A DNA stretch of 64,000 nt from positions 62,001 to 126,000 of the forward strand of contig NZ_CP121247.1 in assembly GCF_029632765.1 (NCBI RefSeq), written 5' to 3'. The notes beneath the pieces were generated by a model, which worked only from the letters and a program-made list of their open reading frames with translations, did not search any database and was not told the DNA's origin. Every line of letters starts with the position of its first letter. Position 1 is the first letter of the stretch. The stretch comes from Arcanobacterium wilhelmae (GTDB lineage Bacteria; Actinomycetota; Actinomycetes; Actinomycetales; Actinomycetaceae). Positions 28,213-37,845 of the stretch are shown here, in pieces. The position numbers and the translations under genes are program-made.

Positions 28213-29571
28213 TTACTTCATTGCGGCGTTGCCGGCCTCTTGGGCGGCCTTGACGCCGTCGGCAACAGGGCGGTTGCCAAGGAACGTATCCAGCAGGGTG
28301 GGTGTGAACGCCACCTGGCCGGCGTTCACCTTCGGACCGCGCGGGGCCGGTGCGGTCGCGCCGTTCGCCGCCTCGATGAACACCGAAACGTCAACGCCTT
28401 TCTTCGCCCAAAAATCAACGAAAGCCTGCTGAGCCTGCGTGGCGCCCGGGAACGCGATGCCCTGCTCCGCCAGCGGCATCTGGCCCTTCGCTGAGCCGAG
28501 CCACTTGAGAACCTCGGTGGTAGCTTCGCGGTGTTTCGTCTGCTCGTTGCCCACGGCCACCACGCCGTGTACCACCGACACGCGGCCCTTCGGCCCCGCG
28601 ATCATCGGCGCGAGCCCCCACTCGATCGACGCCGTGTCCGCGATCGTCTTGAGGTTATACGGCCCCGACTGGAACAGCGCCATGTTGCCCTTGACGAACT
28701 GATCGCGTGAAAAATCGCCATTCGTGTTCGTCTCCGACGCCGGCGGCGCCACATGATGCTTATTGATCAGGTCGATAATGTACTGGAACGCGGCGATCCC
28801 TTCCGGCGAGGCGAACGCGAACTGATCCTTCTCGTCTTGGAAATCTGCCCCATTCTGCGCCAGGAAATCGCGGTAAATCGCCTGAAGATCCGCCTGCGCA
28901 TTCATGCCGTACGTGGCGATTGTCTCCGGATCGAAACCGGCCTCGCCCGCGTGCTTGCCAGCCTCGTCCATGGTGAGCTTCTTCAGTGCGGGCAAGAGGG
29001 TGTCGGCGCTAGCCGAGCCTGAGGCGCTACCGGACGCACCGGCGTCGGGAACCCACGTGAGGTTCGCCGGATCCACGCCCGCCTTCGCCAGCAAATCCTT
29101 GTTGTAGAACAGCGCGATCGAATCCCAAATCTGCGGCACGCCCCACAGTTTGCCGCCGCGCGTGTAGAGATCGACGATCGACTTTTGCCACTCGTCGTGG
29201 TCCGTGCCGAGGGTGGTGGAGATGTCCATGAGGTTGCCGGCGTCGGCGTACTGCGCGAAATTCGAGGAGTTCACCCAGTAAATATCCGCCATCTGACCTG
29301 CGGAAATATCGAGCGGGAGCTGGGTCCAGTACTTGTCCCACGGCACAACCTCAACCTTGACGTTGATCGACGGGTTTTCCTTTGTGAACTGCGCGAACGA
29401 CGCCTCGTACGCAGGCTTCGCACCCTCATCCCACAGGCGGAAGGTGACGGTTTGCTGGGAGCCGCTGGCGCCGGCAGCGTTTCCCGACGACGCCGGGGTG
29501 CCCGGCGAGCAGGCCGCCAGGCCGGTTGCAGTGGCGGCAAGAGTGATCAAGGTTTTGAGGCTGCGACGCAT
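28213..29571 (-). CDS. Sugar ABC transporter substrate-binding lipoprotein
   Basis: A 452-aa family-1 extracellular solute-binding protein. Lipobox LAAC at residue ~21, then TVTFRLWDEGAKPAYEASFAQF, WTQLPLDISAGQMADIYW and ALFYNKDLLAKAGVDP. A Gly/Ser/Ala insert (GASGSASGSASA, residues ~180) sits at a motif copy (29039-29048). ATG at 29571 with GGGAGAA; the longer frame upstream is not coding. Sugar unknown; a polyol or oligosaccharide is likely. No ATPase gene is present, so a shared ATPase is presumably used. Confidence 0.92.
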   Translation of the reverse strand: MRRSLKTLITLAATATGLAACSPGTPASSGNAAGASGSQQTVTFRLWDEGAKPAYEASFAQFTKENPSINVKVEVVPWDKYWTQLPLDISAGQMADIYWVNSSNFAQYADAGNLMDISTTLGTDHDEWQKSIVDLYTRGGKLWGVPQIWDSIALFYNKDLLAKAGVDPANLTWVPDAGASGSASGSASADTLLPALKKLTMDEAGKHAGEAGFDPETIATYGMNAQADLQAIYRDFLAQNGADFQDEKDQFAFASPEGIAAFQYIIDLINKHHVAPPASETNTNGDFSRDQFVKGNMALFQSGPYNLKTIADTASIEWGLAPMIAGPKGRVSVVHGVVAVGNEQTKHREATTEVLKWLGSAKGQMPLAEQGIAFPGATQAQQAFVDFWAKKGVDVSVFIEAANGATAPAPRGPKVNAGQVAFTPTLLDTFLGNRPVADGVKAAQEAGNAAMK

Positions 29572-29761
29572 GTTTCTCCCGGTTCTGGGGGTGACAATTT
29601 CGTTAAAAATTCTACCAGCTGGGGTGTTGGTGCGAAATGTCGGATGCGCCGCATCGTCGGGGTCAGTGCTGTGGCTCGCCCGGCGTCGGGGGCGTGGCTG
29701 GGGTTGCGGGGCCGGGTGTCTGCGGGCCAGTGCAGGAGGGGGCGGTGCTGGCGGCACGCCG

Positions 29762-30754
29762 CTACCGCACTGCGGAGATCCCGATCGACCGCACGATCTG
29801 CTTGTTGAACAGCAAAAACAGCGCGATCAGCGGCAGGATCGAAAGGGTGGTGGCGGCCATCACCAGCGTCCAGTTCGACGAGTACTGCTGCTGCAACCCC
29901 ATCGTGGCCACGGTCATCACGTTCCATTCGCGCGCCGGCGCGATCACCGACGGCCACATGAAATTGTTCCACTGGCTCACCACAGTAATCAGGAACAAAG
30001 TGGCGAGAATTGGCCGATTCATCTGCAAAACGATGGACCACAGCGTGCGCAGCGGGCCGGCACCGTCGAGTTTCGCGGCGTCGAGCACTTCGGCGGGCAC
30101 GCGCCGGAAGTTTTCTCGGAGCAGGAAGATCGCGTACGGCGAGCCGAGGACGAGCGGCGCCACCAGTCCCGCGAACGTGTTTCGCCAGCCCAGCGCCGAG
30201 AGTCCCGAAAACAGCGGGATCATCGTGACCACCGCCGGAATCATCATTGTGGCGATATACAGCCAAAACAGCGCCTCGCGCCCGGGGAAGCGCAGCCACG
30301 CAAACGCGTACGCGGCCAGCACCGAGGCGACCATCTGCCCGAGCGTCACCACCGCCACGACCTGCGCGGTCACCGCGATCGGCACGATGAACTGGTGGTC
30401 GGTGAACAGCGTGGCATAGTTAGACAAGTCCGCCGACGCCGGTAGCGCGGCTGGCCCAGAGAGCGCCAGTTCGCGTTCGGTTTTCAGTGACGTCAACAGG
30501 GAAAATATGAGCGGTGCGAGCGTGAGCGCCGCGCCGGCGATCAGCACAAGGTAGGTGAGTAATGCGGACCAGAATTGCCCGTGGGCACCGCGAACGCGCG
30601 CCCGCCCGCGCCCGCCCACGCCACGAACCGAGCCCGCCGCGGACGCACGCAGTCCTCGGTTCGCAACTCCGGAACCCAAACCGCTCGGCGTGCCAGCCGA
30701 ACCCTCCGGCGCCACCTCGCGCCCGCGCCCTAACGTTGAAGAAAAATCAGCCAC
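29762..30754 (-). CDS. Sugar ABC transporter permease (MalG/AraQ-type)
   Basis: A 330-aa inner-membrane permease: about six membrane segments and the EAA loop EVLDAAKLDGAGPLRTLWSI. The N-terminal ~55 residues are Gly/Arg/Ala-rich and precede the first helix. GTG start at 30754 two bases after the preceding permease stop, with GGAGG correctly spaced; coupling is likely. A 190-bp gap with a motif copy (29680-29689) separates it from the binding-protein gene. Confidence 0.9.
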   Translation of the reverse strand: MADFSSTLGRGREVAPEGSAGTPSGLGSGVANRGLRASAAGSVRGVGGRGRARVRGAHGQFWSALLTYLVLIAGAALTLAPLIFSLLTSLKTERELALSGPAALPASADLSNYATLFTDHQFIVPIAVTAQVVAVVTLGQMVASVLAAYAFAWLRFPGREALFWLYIATMMIPAVVTMIPLFSGLSALGWRNTFAGLVAPLVLGSPYAIFLLRENFRRVPAEVLDAAKLDGAGPLRTLWSIVLQMNRPILATLFLITVVSQWNNFMWPSVIAPAREWNVMTVATMGLQQQYSSNWTLVMAATTLSILPLIALFLLFNKQIVRSIGISAVR

Positions 30755-30755
30755 T

Positions 30756-31682
30756 TCACACCTCCAGTTCGTACGTGAGCCGGCTGCGGAAATACCGCTG
30801 CTGCGCCGCCGTGACCAGCACGATCAGCAGCGTCAGCACTACGGCCATAGCGCTGGCGCGCCCAATATTGAGCCCCACGAACGCCTCGGAGTAGATGCGT
30901 GCGGTGACCACGTCGGTGGTGCCGCCGGGGTAGCCCGGGTGGCCGCCGGTCAGGCCGTAGACGAGGTCGAACACTTGCAGGCTCGCGATCAGGGAGGTCA
31001 CCGACACGAAGAACATCGTGGGGCGGATCAGCGGCAGGGTGATGGAGAAGAAGGTGCGGATCGGGCCGGCGCCGTCGAGGGCTGCGGCCTCGAGGACCGA
31101 GCGCGGCACGGCCCGCAGCGCGGCCAGGAAAAACAGCGAAATATAGCCGACGTTTTGCCACACGTACACGAACGCGATCACCGGCAGGGCGGTCCATTCG
31201 CTCGCGAGCCAGGGGTAGGAGGCGCCGGTCGCCTGGTTGAGCAGGCCGGATGGCGCGAGCACCCATTGCCACACCACGCCCAGCGCGAGCGGCGCCGCGA
31301 TCCATGGCAGGACGTAGAAAAGTTGGAGTAGCCGCGAGCCGGGCAGGCCGCGCTTGAGCAACAGTGCGATTCCGAGCCCTGCCGCGATCGCCAACGGGAT
31401 CGCGATCGCGGAGAACGCGAGCGTGACGAGGAGCGAGCGGCCGAAGCCGGCGCTCGCGAGGGAGGCGTAGTTCGCCAGGCCCGCCCACGTGGGCGGGGTG
31501 AGGAGGTTCCAGTTCGTGAAAGAAAGCGCGGCGACGGCAAGGAGCGGGGCCAGCATGAACGCGACGACGCCGATCGCGCTCGGCGCGAGCATCGCGGCGG
31601 CCGCGAGGCGCTCACGGGTGTGGCGGGTGTGCCCGGTTCGCTCGGTGTGGCGGTTTGCCCGGTTGTTACTGGTGTGCGGCAT
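30756..31682 (-). CDS. Sugar ABC transporter permease (MalF/UgpA-type)
   Basis: A 308-aa permease with six helices and the EAA loop SVLEAAALDGAGPIRTFFSITLP. AAGGAGG precedes the ATG. First gene of the leftward permease-permease-binding protein operon. Confidence 0.92.
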   Translation of the reverse strand: MPHTSNNRANRHTERTGHTRHTRERLAAAAMLAPSAIGVVAFMLAPLLAVAALSFTNWNLLTPPTWAGLANYASLASAGFGRSLLVTLAFSAIAIPLAIAAGLGIALLLKRGLPGSRLLQLFYVLPWIAAPLALGVVWQWVLAPSGLLNQATGASYPWLASEWTALPVIAFVYVWQNVGYISLFFLAALRAVPRSVLEAAALDGAGPIRTFFSITLPLIRPTMFFVSVTSLIASLQVFDLVYGLTGGHPGYPGGTTDVVTARIYSEAFVGLNIGRASAMAVVLTLLIVLVTAAQQRYFRSRLTYELEV

Positions 31683-31709
31683 GCGTTCCTCCTTCCGCAG
31701 GCCATTGTT

Positions 31710-32180
31710 TCATGCCGGAGCGGTGCGCTCGCCGGTTTCCCGGTTGACCCACACGAAAAGATGCTCGGGCGAGAAGCTGCGCGAACACCGTCGGCACGAA
31801 AGTTGCCGCGTTGGGCGGCGGTAACGCTGGGCGGTGTGTCCAGCCGGGCACCGCCCGACCCACGGCGCTTCCGGCTCGGGCGAATCCATCGGGAGCCGCG
31901 CCCGCCCGTCCCCGCCGATAGCCACGCACATCCGCTTCCACTCCGCGTCGTGACCATGCCGCGGCCCGACCAGCGCGTGCGCGATCTCGTGCAGCATCAC
32001 GGCGCGCACCTGCTCGGGCGCGTACAGCTGCACCAGCGCCTTCGATAAGGTGATTTTCCGGGCCGTGAAATTCGTGGCGCCCGCACGGCGTTTTGCCCGG
32101 TCAAAGGCGAATTCCCAGTCGCCAACCCCGTGCTCGTCCATCAGCTCGCGCGCCAGCTCCAACGCATCCGAAATATCCAC
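31710..32180 (-). CDS. SprT-like zinc metalloprotease-fold protein
   Basis: A 156-aa protein with the zinc motif HEIAHALVG followed by the third ligand region RHGHDAEWK, as in SprT/Spartan-like domains. A zinc-ribbon-like Cys pattern (GRCPAGH and LSCRRC) is near the C terminus. GTG start with AGGAT upstream. Eukaryotic relatives remove DNA-protein crosslinks; the bacterial role is unproven. Confidence 0.88.
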   Translation of the reverse strand: MDISDALELARELMDEHGVGDWEFAFDRAKRRAGATNFTARKITLSKALVQLYAPEQVRAVMLHEIAHALVGPRHGHDAEWKRMCVAIGGDGRARLPMDSPEPEAPWVGRCPAGHTAQRYRRPTRQLSCRRCSRSFSPEHLFVWVNRETGERTAPA

Positions 32181-32249
32181 GCGGCTATCCTAGCCTGCAT
32201 GCATTGTGCTTCCACTCCTGTAGGATCAGGTCAAAGGAAGGACACCATT

Positions 32250-32747
32250 ATGGGTTTTGCAAAGAAGCTACTTCTCACCACGCTTGTGACGGGTGCGGCT
32301 GCCGCCGTCGGAGCCGCTACCACTGATCCAGATACTCGCTGGTACCGCCGTCAGGATTTGCCATCGTGGCAGCCGCCGGAGGAACTGTTTCCCGTGGCCT
32401 GGACTGGGCTGTATGCGTTGATTGCGACGTCGTCGGCGGCCACGCTGAACACTCTTGACGAGAGGGTCGCGCATGGCGAGGCTGAAGCCGAAGCCGAGCG
32501 CCGCTCGTTCCGCCGCGCTTTGGGCGTCAATCTGGTTCTTAATGCGGCCTGGCCTGCGCTTTTTTGGAAGGTTCAGAAGAACGAAGTGTCGGCGGTGGGC
32601 GCGGTGGCCTTGGCGGTGTCGTCGGCGGATTTGATGCGCCGGGCCTGGAAGGTGCGTCGCGGAGCGGGCGTGGGATTGTTGCCGTATGCTGCGTGGACCA
32701 CGTTCGCTGCGGTGCTGAACTCTGATATCGCGCGCCGAAATTCGTAA
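32250..32747 (+). CDS. TspO/MBR family tryptophan-rich sensory protein
   Basis: A 165-aa membrane protein with the TspO pattern: WYRRQDLPSWQPPEELFPVAWTGLYAL, and NLVLNAAWPALFW in helix 3-4. Five hydrophobic segments. TspO proteins bind or degrade tetrapyrroles, fitting a genome that makes haem. AAAGGAAGGAC precedes the ATG at 32250. Confidence 0.9.
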   Translation: MGFAKKLLLTTLVTGAAAAVGAATTDPDTRWYRRQDLPSWQPPEELFPVAWTGLYALIATSSAATLNTLDERVAHGEAEAEAERRSFRRALGVNLVLNAAWPALFWKVQKNEVSAVGAVALAVSSADLMRRAWKVRRGAGVGLLPYAAWTTFAAVLNSDIARRNS

Positions 32748-32802
32748 ACGGCGGGCGCGGCGGGCGCGGAATTTTGGCGCGGCGGTGCGCTACCTTTAGT
32801 AC

Positions 32803-34266
32803 ATGGCCCAAACACCCGCGTCCGTGATTCCCGACCCGCCCCGCCTCGTCGACGTCGTCGTCATCGGCGGCGGCCAGGCCGGCATCGCGGCCGCGCGCGA
32901 ACTGCAGCGCCGCGGCTTCGTGGGGTACGCCTCCGCCGACGCCGGTGCGCGAGGGGCGCACAGGCTCGGCTCGCGCTCGGGCCAGTACGCGGATCCGAGT
33001 TTCGTTGTGCTCGACGCAAACCCGACCCCGGGCGGCGCGTGGAGCCATCGCTGGGATTCGCTCACGATGGCCACGATCAACCACATTGCGGATTTGCCGG
33101 GCCTCCACGCCCCCGAATATGAGCCAACGACCAGGGCAAATATCTACGTTCCGGCCTATTTTGCCGAGTTTGAGGATAAGTACGACCTGCCGATTTTCCG
33201 GCCTGTGCGCGTGTTGCGGGTGGAGGAGGAGTCGGGGCGGCCGGTGGCGCGTCCGGGCGCTCGCACGGCGGGTTCGGTTGCGGATGCCCAACTCGCCCAG
33301 AACCGAGCCGCTCACGCCGCCGCTGTTGCGACAGCCGCTGACGGCCAGCCGCCGCGGGAGTGGAACGCCGCCCCGGCGTCGTCGGTGCGTGGACGCTTGC
33401 GGGTCGAAACTACCGCGGGCACGTGGCTTGCGCGGTACGTCATCAACGCGACCGGCACCTGGACGCGCCCGTTTATTCCGTACTATCCGGGTGTGGAGCT
33501 GTTCGCCGGCAAGCAATACCACACCGCGAATTATCGCGACAAAGAAGACTTTTGGCGGCTGCGTGTGCTCGTTGTAGGCGGCGGAATTTCGGCGCTCGAG
33601 CACATTGCGGAGGTGGCGACGGTAGCGAAGAAGGTGCGGTGGGTGACCCGCCATGAGCCGCGGTTTGTGGAGGATGACACGCGCGTTGGGCGCAGTCTGA
33701 CCGCGGCGGAGGGACACGCGATCGAGGAGCGTGTGGGCGCGCGGGTCGCGGCCGGGTATCTTCCGGAGTCGGTGGTGGCGGCCACGGGTATTCCGCGTGT
33801 TGGCTGGGTTCGCGACATGGAGGCGGCTGGGCTCTTGAAGCGTAAGCCGATGTTCACGCGGTTGGATGTGGACGGCGCCTGGTGGGAGCCGGCGCGCGGC
33901 GGCGCTGGCGGTGGTGCAGGTGGCGACGCGGGCGCGGCTGGCGACGCCGGTGCCACGGCTGGTGCTACGGCGGCGAGCGACGCCGTCGCCGAGACGGCGA
34001 ATAATTCCTCCACTACACCTGCTGGAAAGTTTGAGCGCTTCGATGCGATTATTTGGGCCACGGGCTTCCGCTCGGAGCTGCGCCATCTTGCGCCGCTGAA
34101 GCTGCGCACGGTTCATGGTGGCGTGGCGATGGAGGGCACGCATGTGCTCGGTGACCTGCGGATTCATCTGGTGGGGCACGGGCCGAGCCAGTCGACGATC
34201 GGCGCACGGCACTGGAGCCGCGTGGCGGTGCGCGCGATCGTGGAGGATCTGGAGCGCCGCGGCTAA
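32803..34266 (+). CDS. Flavin-containing monooxygenase-like NAD(P)/FAD oxidoreductase
   Basis: A 487-aa protein with an FAD fold (VVVIGGGQAGIAAARELQ), the FMO fingerprint FAGKQYHTANY (FxGxxxHxxxY), an NADPH fold (RVLVVGGGISALEHIAE) and the C-terminal IIWATGFRSEL. Three Ala/Gly-rich inserts (about residues 40-62, 145-190 and 365-410) interrupt the conserved order; each coincides with dispersed-motif copies (32936, 33373, 33942). Substrate unknown. Confidence 0.87.
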   Translation: MAQTPASVIPDPPRLVDVVVIGGGQAGIAAARELQRRGFVGYASADAGARGAHRLGSRSGQYADPSFVVLDANPTPGGAWSHRWDSLTMATINHIADLPGLHAPEYEPTTRANIYVPAYFAEFEDKYDLPIFRPVRVLRVEEESGRPVARPGARTAGSVADAQLAQNRAAHAAAVATAADGQPPREWNAAPASSVRGRLRVETTAGTWLARYVINATGTWTRPFIPYYPGVELFAGKQYHTANYRDKEDFWRLRVLVVGGGISALEHIAEVATVAKKVRWVTRHEPRFVEDDTRVGRSLTAAEGHAIEERVGARVAAGYLPESVVAATGIPRVGWVRDMEAAGLLKRKPMFTRLDVDGAWWEPARGGAGGGAGGDAGAAGDAGATAGATAASDAVAETANNSSTTPAGKFERFDAIIWATGFRSELRHLAPLKLRTVHGGVAMEGTHVLGDLRIHLVGHGPSQSTIGARHWSRVAVRAIVEDLERRG

Positions 34267-34393
34267 GCCCAGCCCTGACATTTTCAAGTAACGGCCATCA
34301 TGCGCTCTGAGCTGGCGCGGACGCCGGGCAATCTGCGCCGTGACCTGCGTAAAATCGAGGAAAGTCAATGTTCGCGCGGTTGAAAGGGGAAAG

Positions 34394-35098
34394 ATGGCGT
34401 CGCATACTGCGCTGGTTCGGAAAATGTCGGAGGGCGGGATCGACGCGAATCGCCCGGTGGAAATCGCGCGCCGCGTGGTGACGATGCTGCTGGTCGGCGC
34501 GGTTGCGGGCACGCTCTTCGGCTTCATCCTGTTTTCGGCCGAGCTCACGCTCACGGAGATGTTGCTCGCGATGATTCCTGTGGTGGCGTTGCTTGCGGTG
34601 ATGGGCCTGGTGTGGTTGCTATGGAAGGATGATCGCGCTCGCGACAACATCCCCGTGGTCGCCCGCACGCTCGCCACGTCCGAATCGCGCGAGTTGCGTT
34701 ACGTGACGAGCGGCGGGAATCGTGGGCTGCTTGTTCCAGTGGTGGCCGTTCCCGCCGACGGCGGGGCCGCGTTCCGTTCGATCATCTTGTTGCGTCAGAC
34801 CGGCAAGGGCCGTGTGGTCGAGCCCGAGGTGGGCACACTGTTGGCCTTGAAGCAGGATTTTGCAGGGCAGGGTGCGCTGTCGGATATTGATGAGGTGACT
34901 CCCGAGCAAGCCGCGCTGATGGAGCAGTTGCGCAAGCATCCGAGGAAGCTCTCAAATAATGCTCCGGTTGCGCCGATGCGCAGGACGATTCTCGATCGCG
35001 CCACGAAGGGTGCGAACCTGCAGTTCTGGGGGAGTTTCGGGGTTGGCCTGGTGGCCTGCCTGTTCATTACCGCGGCGATCGCCCGCGCGGCGCTGTAA
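34394..35098 (+). CDS. Membrane protein of unknown function, three predicted helices
   Basis: A 234-aa protein. Two adjacent N-terminal helices (residues ~30-80: VVTMLLVGAVAGTLFGFILF and LAMIPVVALLAVMGLVWLLW), a soluble mixed region of about 115 residues, and one C-terminal helix (FGVGLVACLFITAAIARA). AAAGGGGAAAG precedes the ATG. I recognise no family. It is convergent with the DoxX gene and shares its terminator. Confidence 0.75.
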   Translation: MASHTALVRKMSEGGIDANRPVEIARRVVTMLLVGAVAGTLFGFILFSAELTLTEMLLAMIPVVALLAVMGLVWLLWKDDRARDNIPVVARTLATSESRELRYVTSGGNRGLLVPVVAVPADGGAAFRSIILLRQTGKGRVVEPEVGTLLALKQDFAGQGALSDIDEVTPEQAALMEQLRKHPRKLSNNAPVAPMRRTILDRATKGANLQFWGSFGVGLVACLFITAAIARAAL

Positions 35099-35135
35099 AA
35101 AGCGGTGGAGTTTCCCCAGAAACTCCACCGCTTTT
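35098..35135. terminator. Bidirectional intrinsic terminator
   Basis: AAAAGCGGTGGAGTTT (35098-35113) and its exact complement (35120-35135) with a 6-nt loop: A-run before and T-run after, so it works on both strands between two convergent genes. Confidence 0.9.
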
Positions 35136-35167
35136 GTGTCGAGTGCGCTTGTTTGCGCGCTTCGCGC

Positions 35168-35575
35168 CTACTTCTCCGACTTCGCCTTGCGCGTGTACTG
35201 CGAGGCGAGGATGAGCGCGCCGCCGATCATGGCGATGTTTTTGAGGAAGTGAATGCGCTGGTTGCCGCGCTGTGCCGGATCTTCGACGTTCCAGTAGTCG
35301 TGGCCGGCGACCGTCGTTGGCGCGGTTGCGGCGACGAGTCCGAGGGCTGCGGCGTGCGGGAGTACGCCCGATGCGACGCCGAGTCCGCCGGCCACCATCG
35401 CGGCGCCATTGAAACGAACGAGTTCGTCGGCGTGGTCCTGTGCGAACTTGATCGGCGCTTTCTTGACAGCGTTGACGCGGGCGCCGGGCTCGCGCGCGGC
35501 TTCCGATCCGAGAATGATGAACGGGAGCGCGAGCGCGACGCGGCCCGCGAAGTTAACGATCGACGAAACCTTCAT
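35168..35575 (-). CDS. DoxX family membrane protein
   Basis: A 135-aa protein with four hydrophobic segments and the DoxX layout (VNFAGRVALALPFIILGSEA, FNGAAMVAGGLGVASGVLPH, FLKNIAMIGGALILASQ). ATG at 35575 with AGAGGAC. Function unknown; some relatives form redox-linked membrane complexes. Confidence 0.85.
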   Translation of the reverse strand: MKVSSIVNFAGRVALALPFIILGSEAAREPGARVNAVKKAPIKFAQDHADELVRFNGAAMVAGGLGVASGVLPHAAALGLVAATAPTTVAGHDYWNVEDPAQRGNQRIHFLKNIAMIGGALILASQYTRKAKSEK

Positions 35576-35734
35576 GTTGTCCTCTCTTTGCGGCCGCGCT
35601 GGCTTCTTGCCTGGCGCCTGACCTGCGGTTTTGTTGTGGTCAGCTGGCATCGTCTCCGCCGACGCCGGTGTGTTCACCCACAACTATACTTCAAGATTCA
35701 ACAATCGTGAAGTCTGAAAGGTTTTCCTGTTAGG

Positions 35735-35879
35735 AACTCAATCATTCGGTTGCGTGCACAACTCAATCAATTGGTTGTGTGCACAACTCAATCATTCGGT
35801 TGTGTGCACAACTCAATCAATCGGGCTGGGCGTTGCGTACATAGCAACGCCCAGCCAAACTGACAGAGTTGCGCACGGG
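35735..35879. repeat. Palindromic intergenic element, copy C, with a tandemly amplified arm
   Basis: A 25-bp unit beginning AACTCAATCATTCGGTTG is repeated three times (35735-35759, 35760-35784, 35785-35809) and starts a fourth that runs into the central stem GGGCGTTGCGTACATAGCAACGCCC and the right arm TGACAGAGTTGCGCACGGG. It lies just beyond the 3' end of the PAS gene. The rest of the 312-bp gap holds a motif copy (35659-35668). Confidence 0.88.
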
Positions 35880-35887
35880 CGTGGCGG

Positions 35888-37480
35888 TTACGCAGCTTCC
35901 ATCATCAGGACCTTGGCGTGAATCTGGAGAACGATCTGCGCGAGGGCTTCGAAGTTCACTCCGCGCGAGCGGCGAGTGAGATCGTGGCTGAAAGTCTCGA
36001 ATCGTGCCAGCGATGCGCCCGCATGCTCGACAGCCGATTCCACAACATCCGCGAGATCGCGTCCCTCGGCGCCCATGCCCGCCCGGCGCGCCGAGAGCTG
36101 CCACAGCTGCAGGAGCTGACGCGGCACTGAAACGGCGGCGCGCACTTCTTCCAGGTAGGCGGCCACGGAATCAGCGAGCTCGTGGTACTGCTCGGAATCA
36201 CGGCGCAATACCTCAACATCCTCAGTGAGGACCTGCGAAAGCATCTCGAGCGATTCGAGCCGTTCGCGCACGGCCTTCTCGTCCGCGCTCTCGGCCACCT
36301 CACCGGCGGCCTCAGCGAACGTGCGAGTCGCGAAACCGGCGGCCTCGCCGGGGATCCCGATCTTGGCGTCGTACCCGGTGTCGATCAGCTCGGACACGAA
36401 GAATCCTGCGGTATTCGAGTGCATACGCGCCATCGCGATGTGGAAACGCGCCTGTGCGATCTGCGCATCGAGTTGCTCGAAGCGCTCGATCAGCCCGGTG
36501 AGGTAGCGGCCCGTCACGCCCTGCATCTGGTTCCATACGAGGAGCGTGTCGGTGGCTGCAGCCGCCGAATCAGCCGCCGCCGACGCCGGGGCCCCAGTCG
36601 CCTCCGAACCGCCAGTCGCATCCGAACCCAGGCCAGCCGGCCTGCCAGCCAAGCCTTCCGGTACGGACTCGCTCACCGCCGTCGGGCCAGCTTCGCCAGT
36701 ATCAGCCGCGTCCGCAGTGCCAGCCGCGGCCGTGAACGTGCCGGCCACACGCCGCACCTGCGCCAAGTCCGCCGTCACTTCGCCCACGACCTCGCCGAGC
36801 CGCGTCGACATGCGCGCCAGATCGTCCTGCTGCGCCATCCAGGCGTCGAGCACGGCGTACTCCTCGCGAATCTGGCCCAGCATCTCGTGGAGCTGGGAGG
36901 TGCCTTCGCGGGCCGGGAAAGTCTCGGTTGCGGCTTCGCGCGCCGCCACCTCTGCCGGCAGCAGCTCGTTCTGCAACTCCGCGTACGAGCCGTAGCCGAG
37001 CTCGCGGACCAGCTCCTCAACCAGCCCGACCCCGCGCTCGGCGGCCTCGCGCCGGTTCGTGCCGGCCGCGATCCACTCGCGCTCCGCGGCGCGGACCTTC
37101 GAATACAGCTCGATCACGGTGGCGTAGAGGTCGTCGCGCTCGGGCTTGGAGCGCACGGAGAGGTAGCCGGAGCCGTCGGGCAGAGGGGTAATGGTGGCGA
37201 AGACGTCGTACTCGGAGCCGTCGGCCGCGAGGTTGAGGACGTAGCCGGCGAACGGGCGGCCGGCCTCGATGGAATCCCACATCATGCGGAAGATTGCGCC
37301 CGGCATGTCTGGGTGGCGGATAATGTTGTGCGGCGCACCCTCGAGCGCCTCGGCGGGGTAGCGCGAGAGGCGGCGGAAGACGTCGTTCGCGAGCTGGATC
37401 ACGCCTTTCGTGTCGGTTGCTGAGAAGAACAGCTCCTCGGGCGCGAATTCCTGGATTTCGCCTGTTGGTTCGACTGCCAC
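35888..37480 (-). CDS. Aer-type PAS-domain protein with helical C-terminal region (paralogue 1)
   Basis: A 530-aa soluble protein. Residues ~12-115 are a PAS domain of the Aer/chemotaxis type (LFFSATDTKGVIQLANDVF, APHNIIRHPDMPGAIFRMMWD, then WF-like GYVLNLAADGSEYDVFATITP). The remainder is helical/coiled-coil with no membrane span and no MCP signalling hairpin. An Ala/Gly-rich insert (residues ~245-305) carries a motif copy (36580-36589). It is closely related to the protein at 57879. GTG start with AAGGAGG. Probable redox or oxygen sensor; output unknown. Confidence 0.85.
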   Translation of the reverse strand: MAVEPTGEIQEFAPEELFFSATDTKGVIQLANDVFRRLSRYPAEALEGAPHNIIRHPDMPGAIFRMMWDSIEAGRPFAGYVLNLAADGSEYDVFATITPLPDGSGYLSVRSKPERDDLYATVIELYSKVRAAEREWIAAGTNRREAAERGVGLVEELVRELGYGSYAELQNELLPAEVAAREAATETFPAREGTSQLHEMLGQIREEYAVLDAWMAQQDDLARMSTRLGEVVGEVTADLAQVRRVAGTFTAAAGTADAADTGEAGPTAVSESVPEGLAGRPAGLGSDATGGSEATGAPASAAADSAAAATDTLLVWNQMQGVTGRYLTGLIERFEQLDAQIAQARFHIAMARMHSNTAGFFVSELIDTGYDAKIGIPGEAAGFATRTFAEAAGEVAESADEKAVRERLESLEMLSQVLTEDVEVLRRDSEQYHELADSVAAYLEEVRAAVSVPRQLLQLWQLSARRAGMGAEGRDLADVVESAVEHAGASLARFETFSHDLTRRSRGVNFEALAQIVLQIHAKVLMMEAA

Positions 37481-37845
37481 GTGGCCTCCTTAAATATCCC
37501 GTTACGTTGCCGGCGGTTGCGGCGCGCCCGACGCCGGTGCGCGGCGTGCGCCCGACGCCGGTGCGCCCGTACACGACGTGAGTGGGCGGCGTGCGCTCGC
37601 GCCTGCCGGCGCTTGCTCCGACCATCCGCCGGCGAGTTTCCGGCTGACTTTTCCGTTCGTGCCTGAGCAGTTTGCGCTGCGCATGCCTGAGCGGTTTTTA
37701 CTTTGGAATTCTACCAATTTTGGGGCACGCGCGGCCGGAGCTTTGGTCCTAGAGGCCGCGCTGACCTGCGGCGATGCCGCGCGCCGAAAGTCCCAGGGTG
37801 GGGGTGCGCCTCCGATTCCTGCACCACTACGCAACTTCGCCCCGG
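37481..37845. other. Intergenic region between divergent PAS gene and Schlafen gene
   Basis: It contains two direct copies of CCGACGCCGGTGCG 24 bp apart (37528-37541, 37552-37565). A TAGAAT -10-like hexamer for the leftward gene lies at 37713-37708. The same GGTAGAAT context occurs before the sugar-binding protein gene. No gene seen; the iteron array follows at 37846. Confidence 0.5.

Noticed and set aside
35735..35820. CRISPR-like tandem repeat
   Set aside because: 25-bp units abut each other without spacers and match the arm of a dispersed element.
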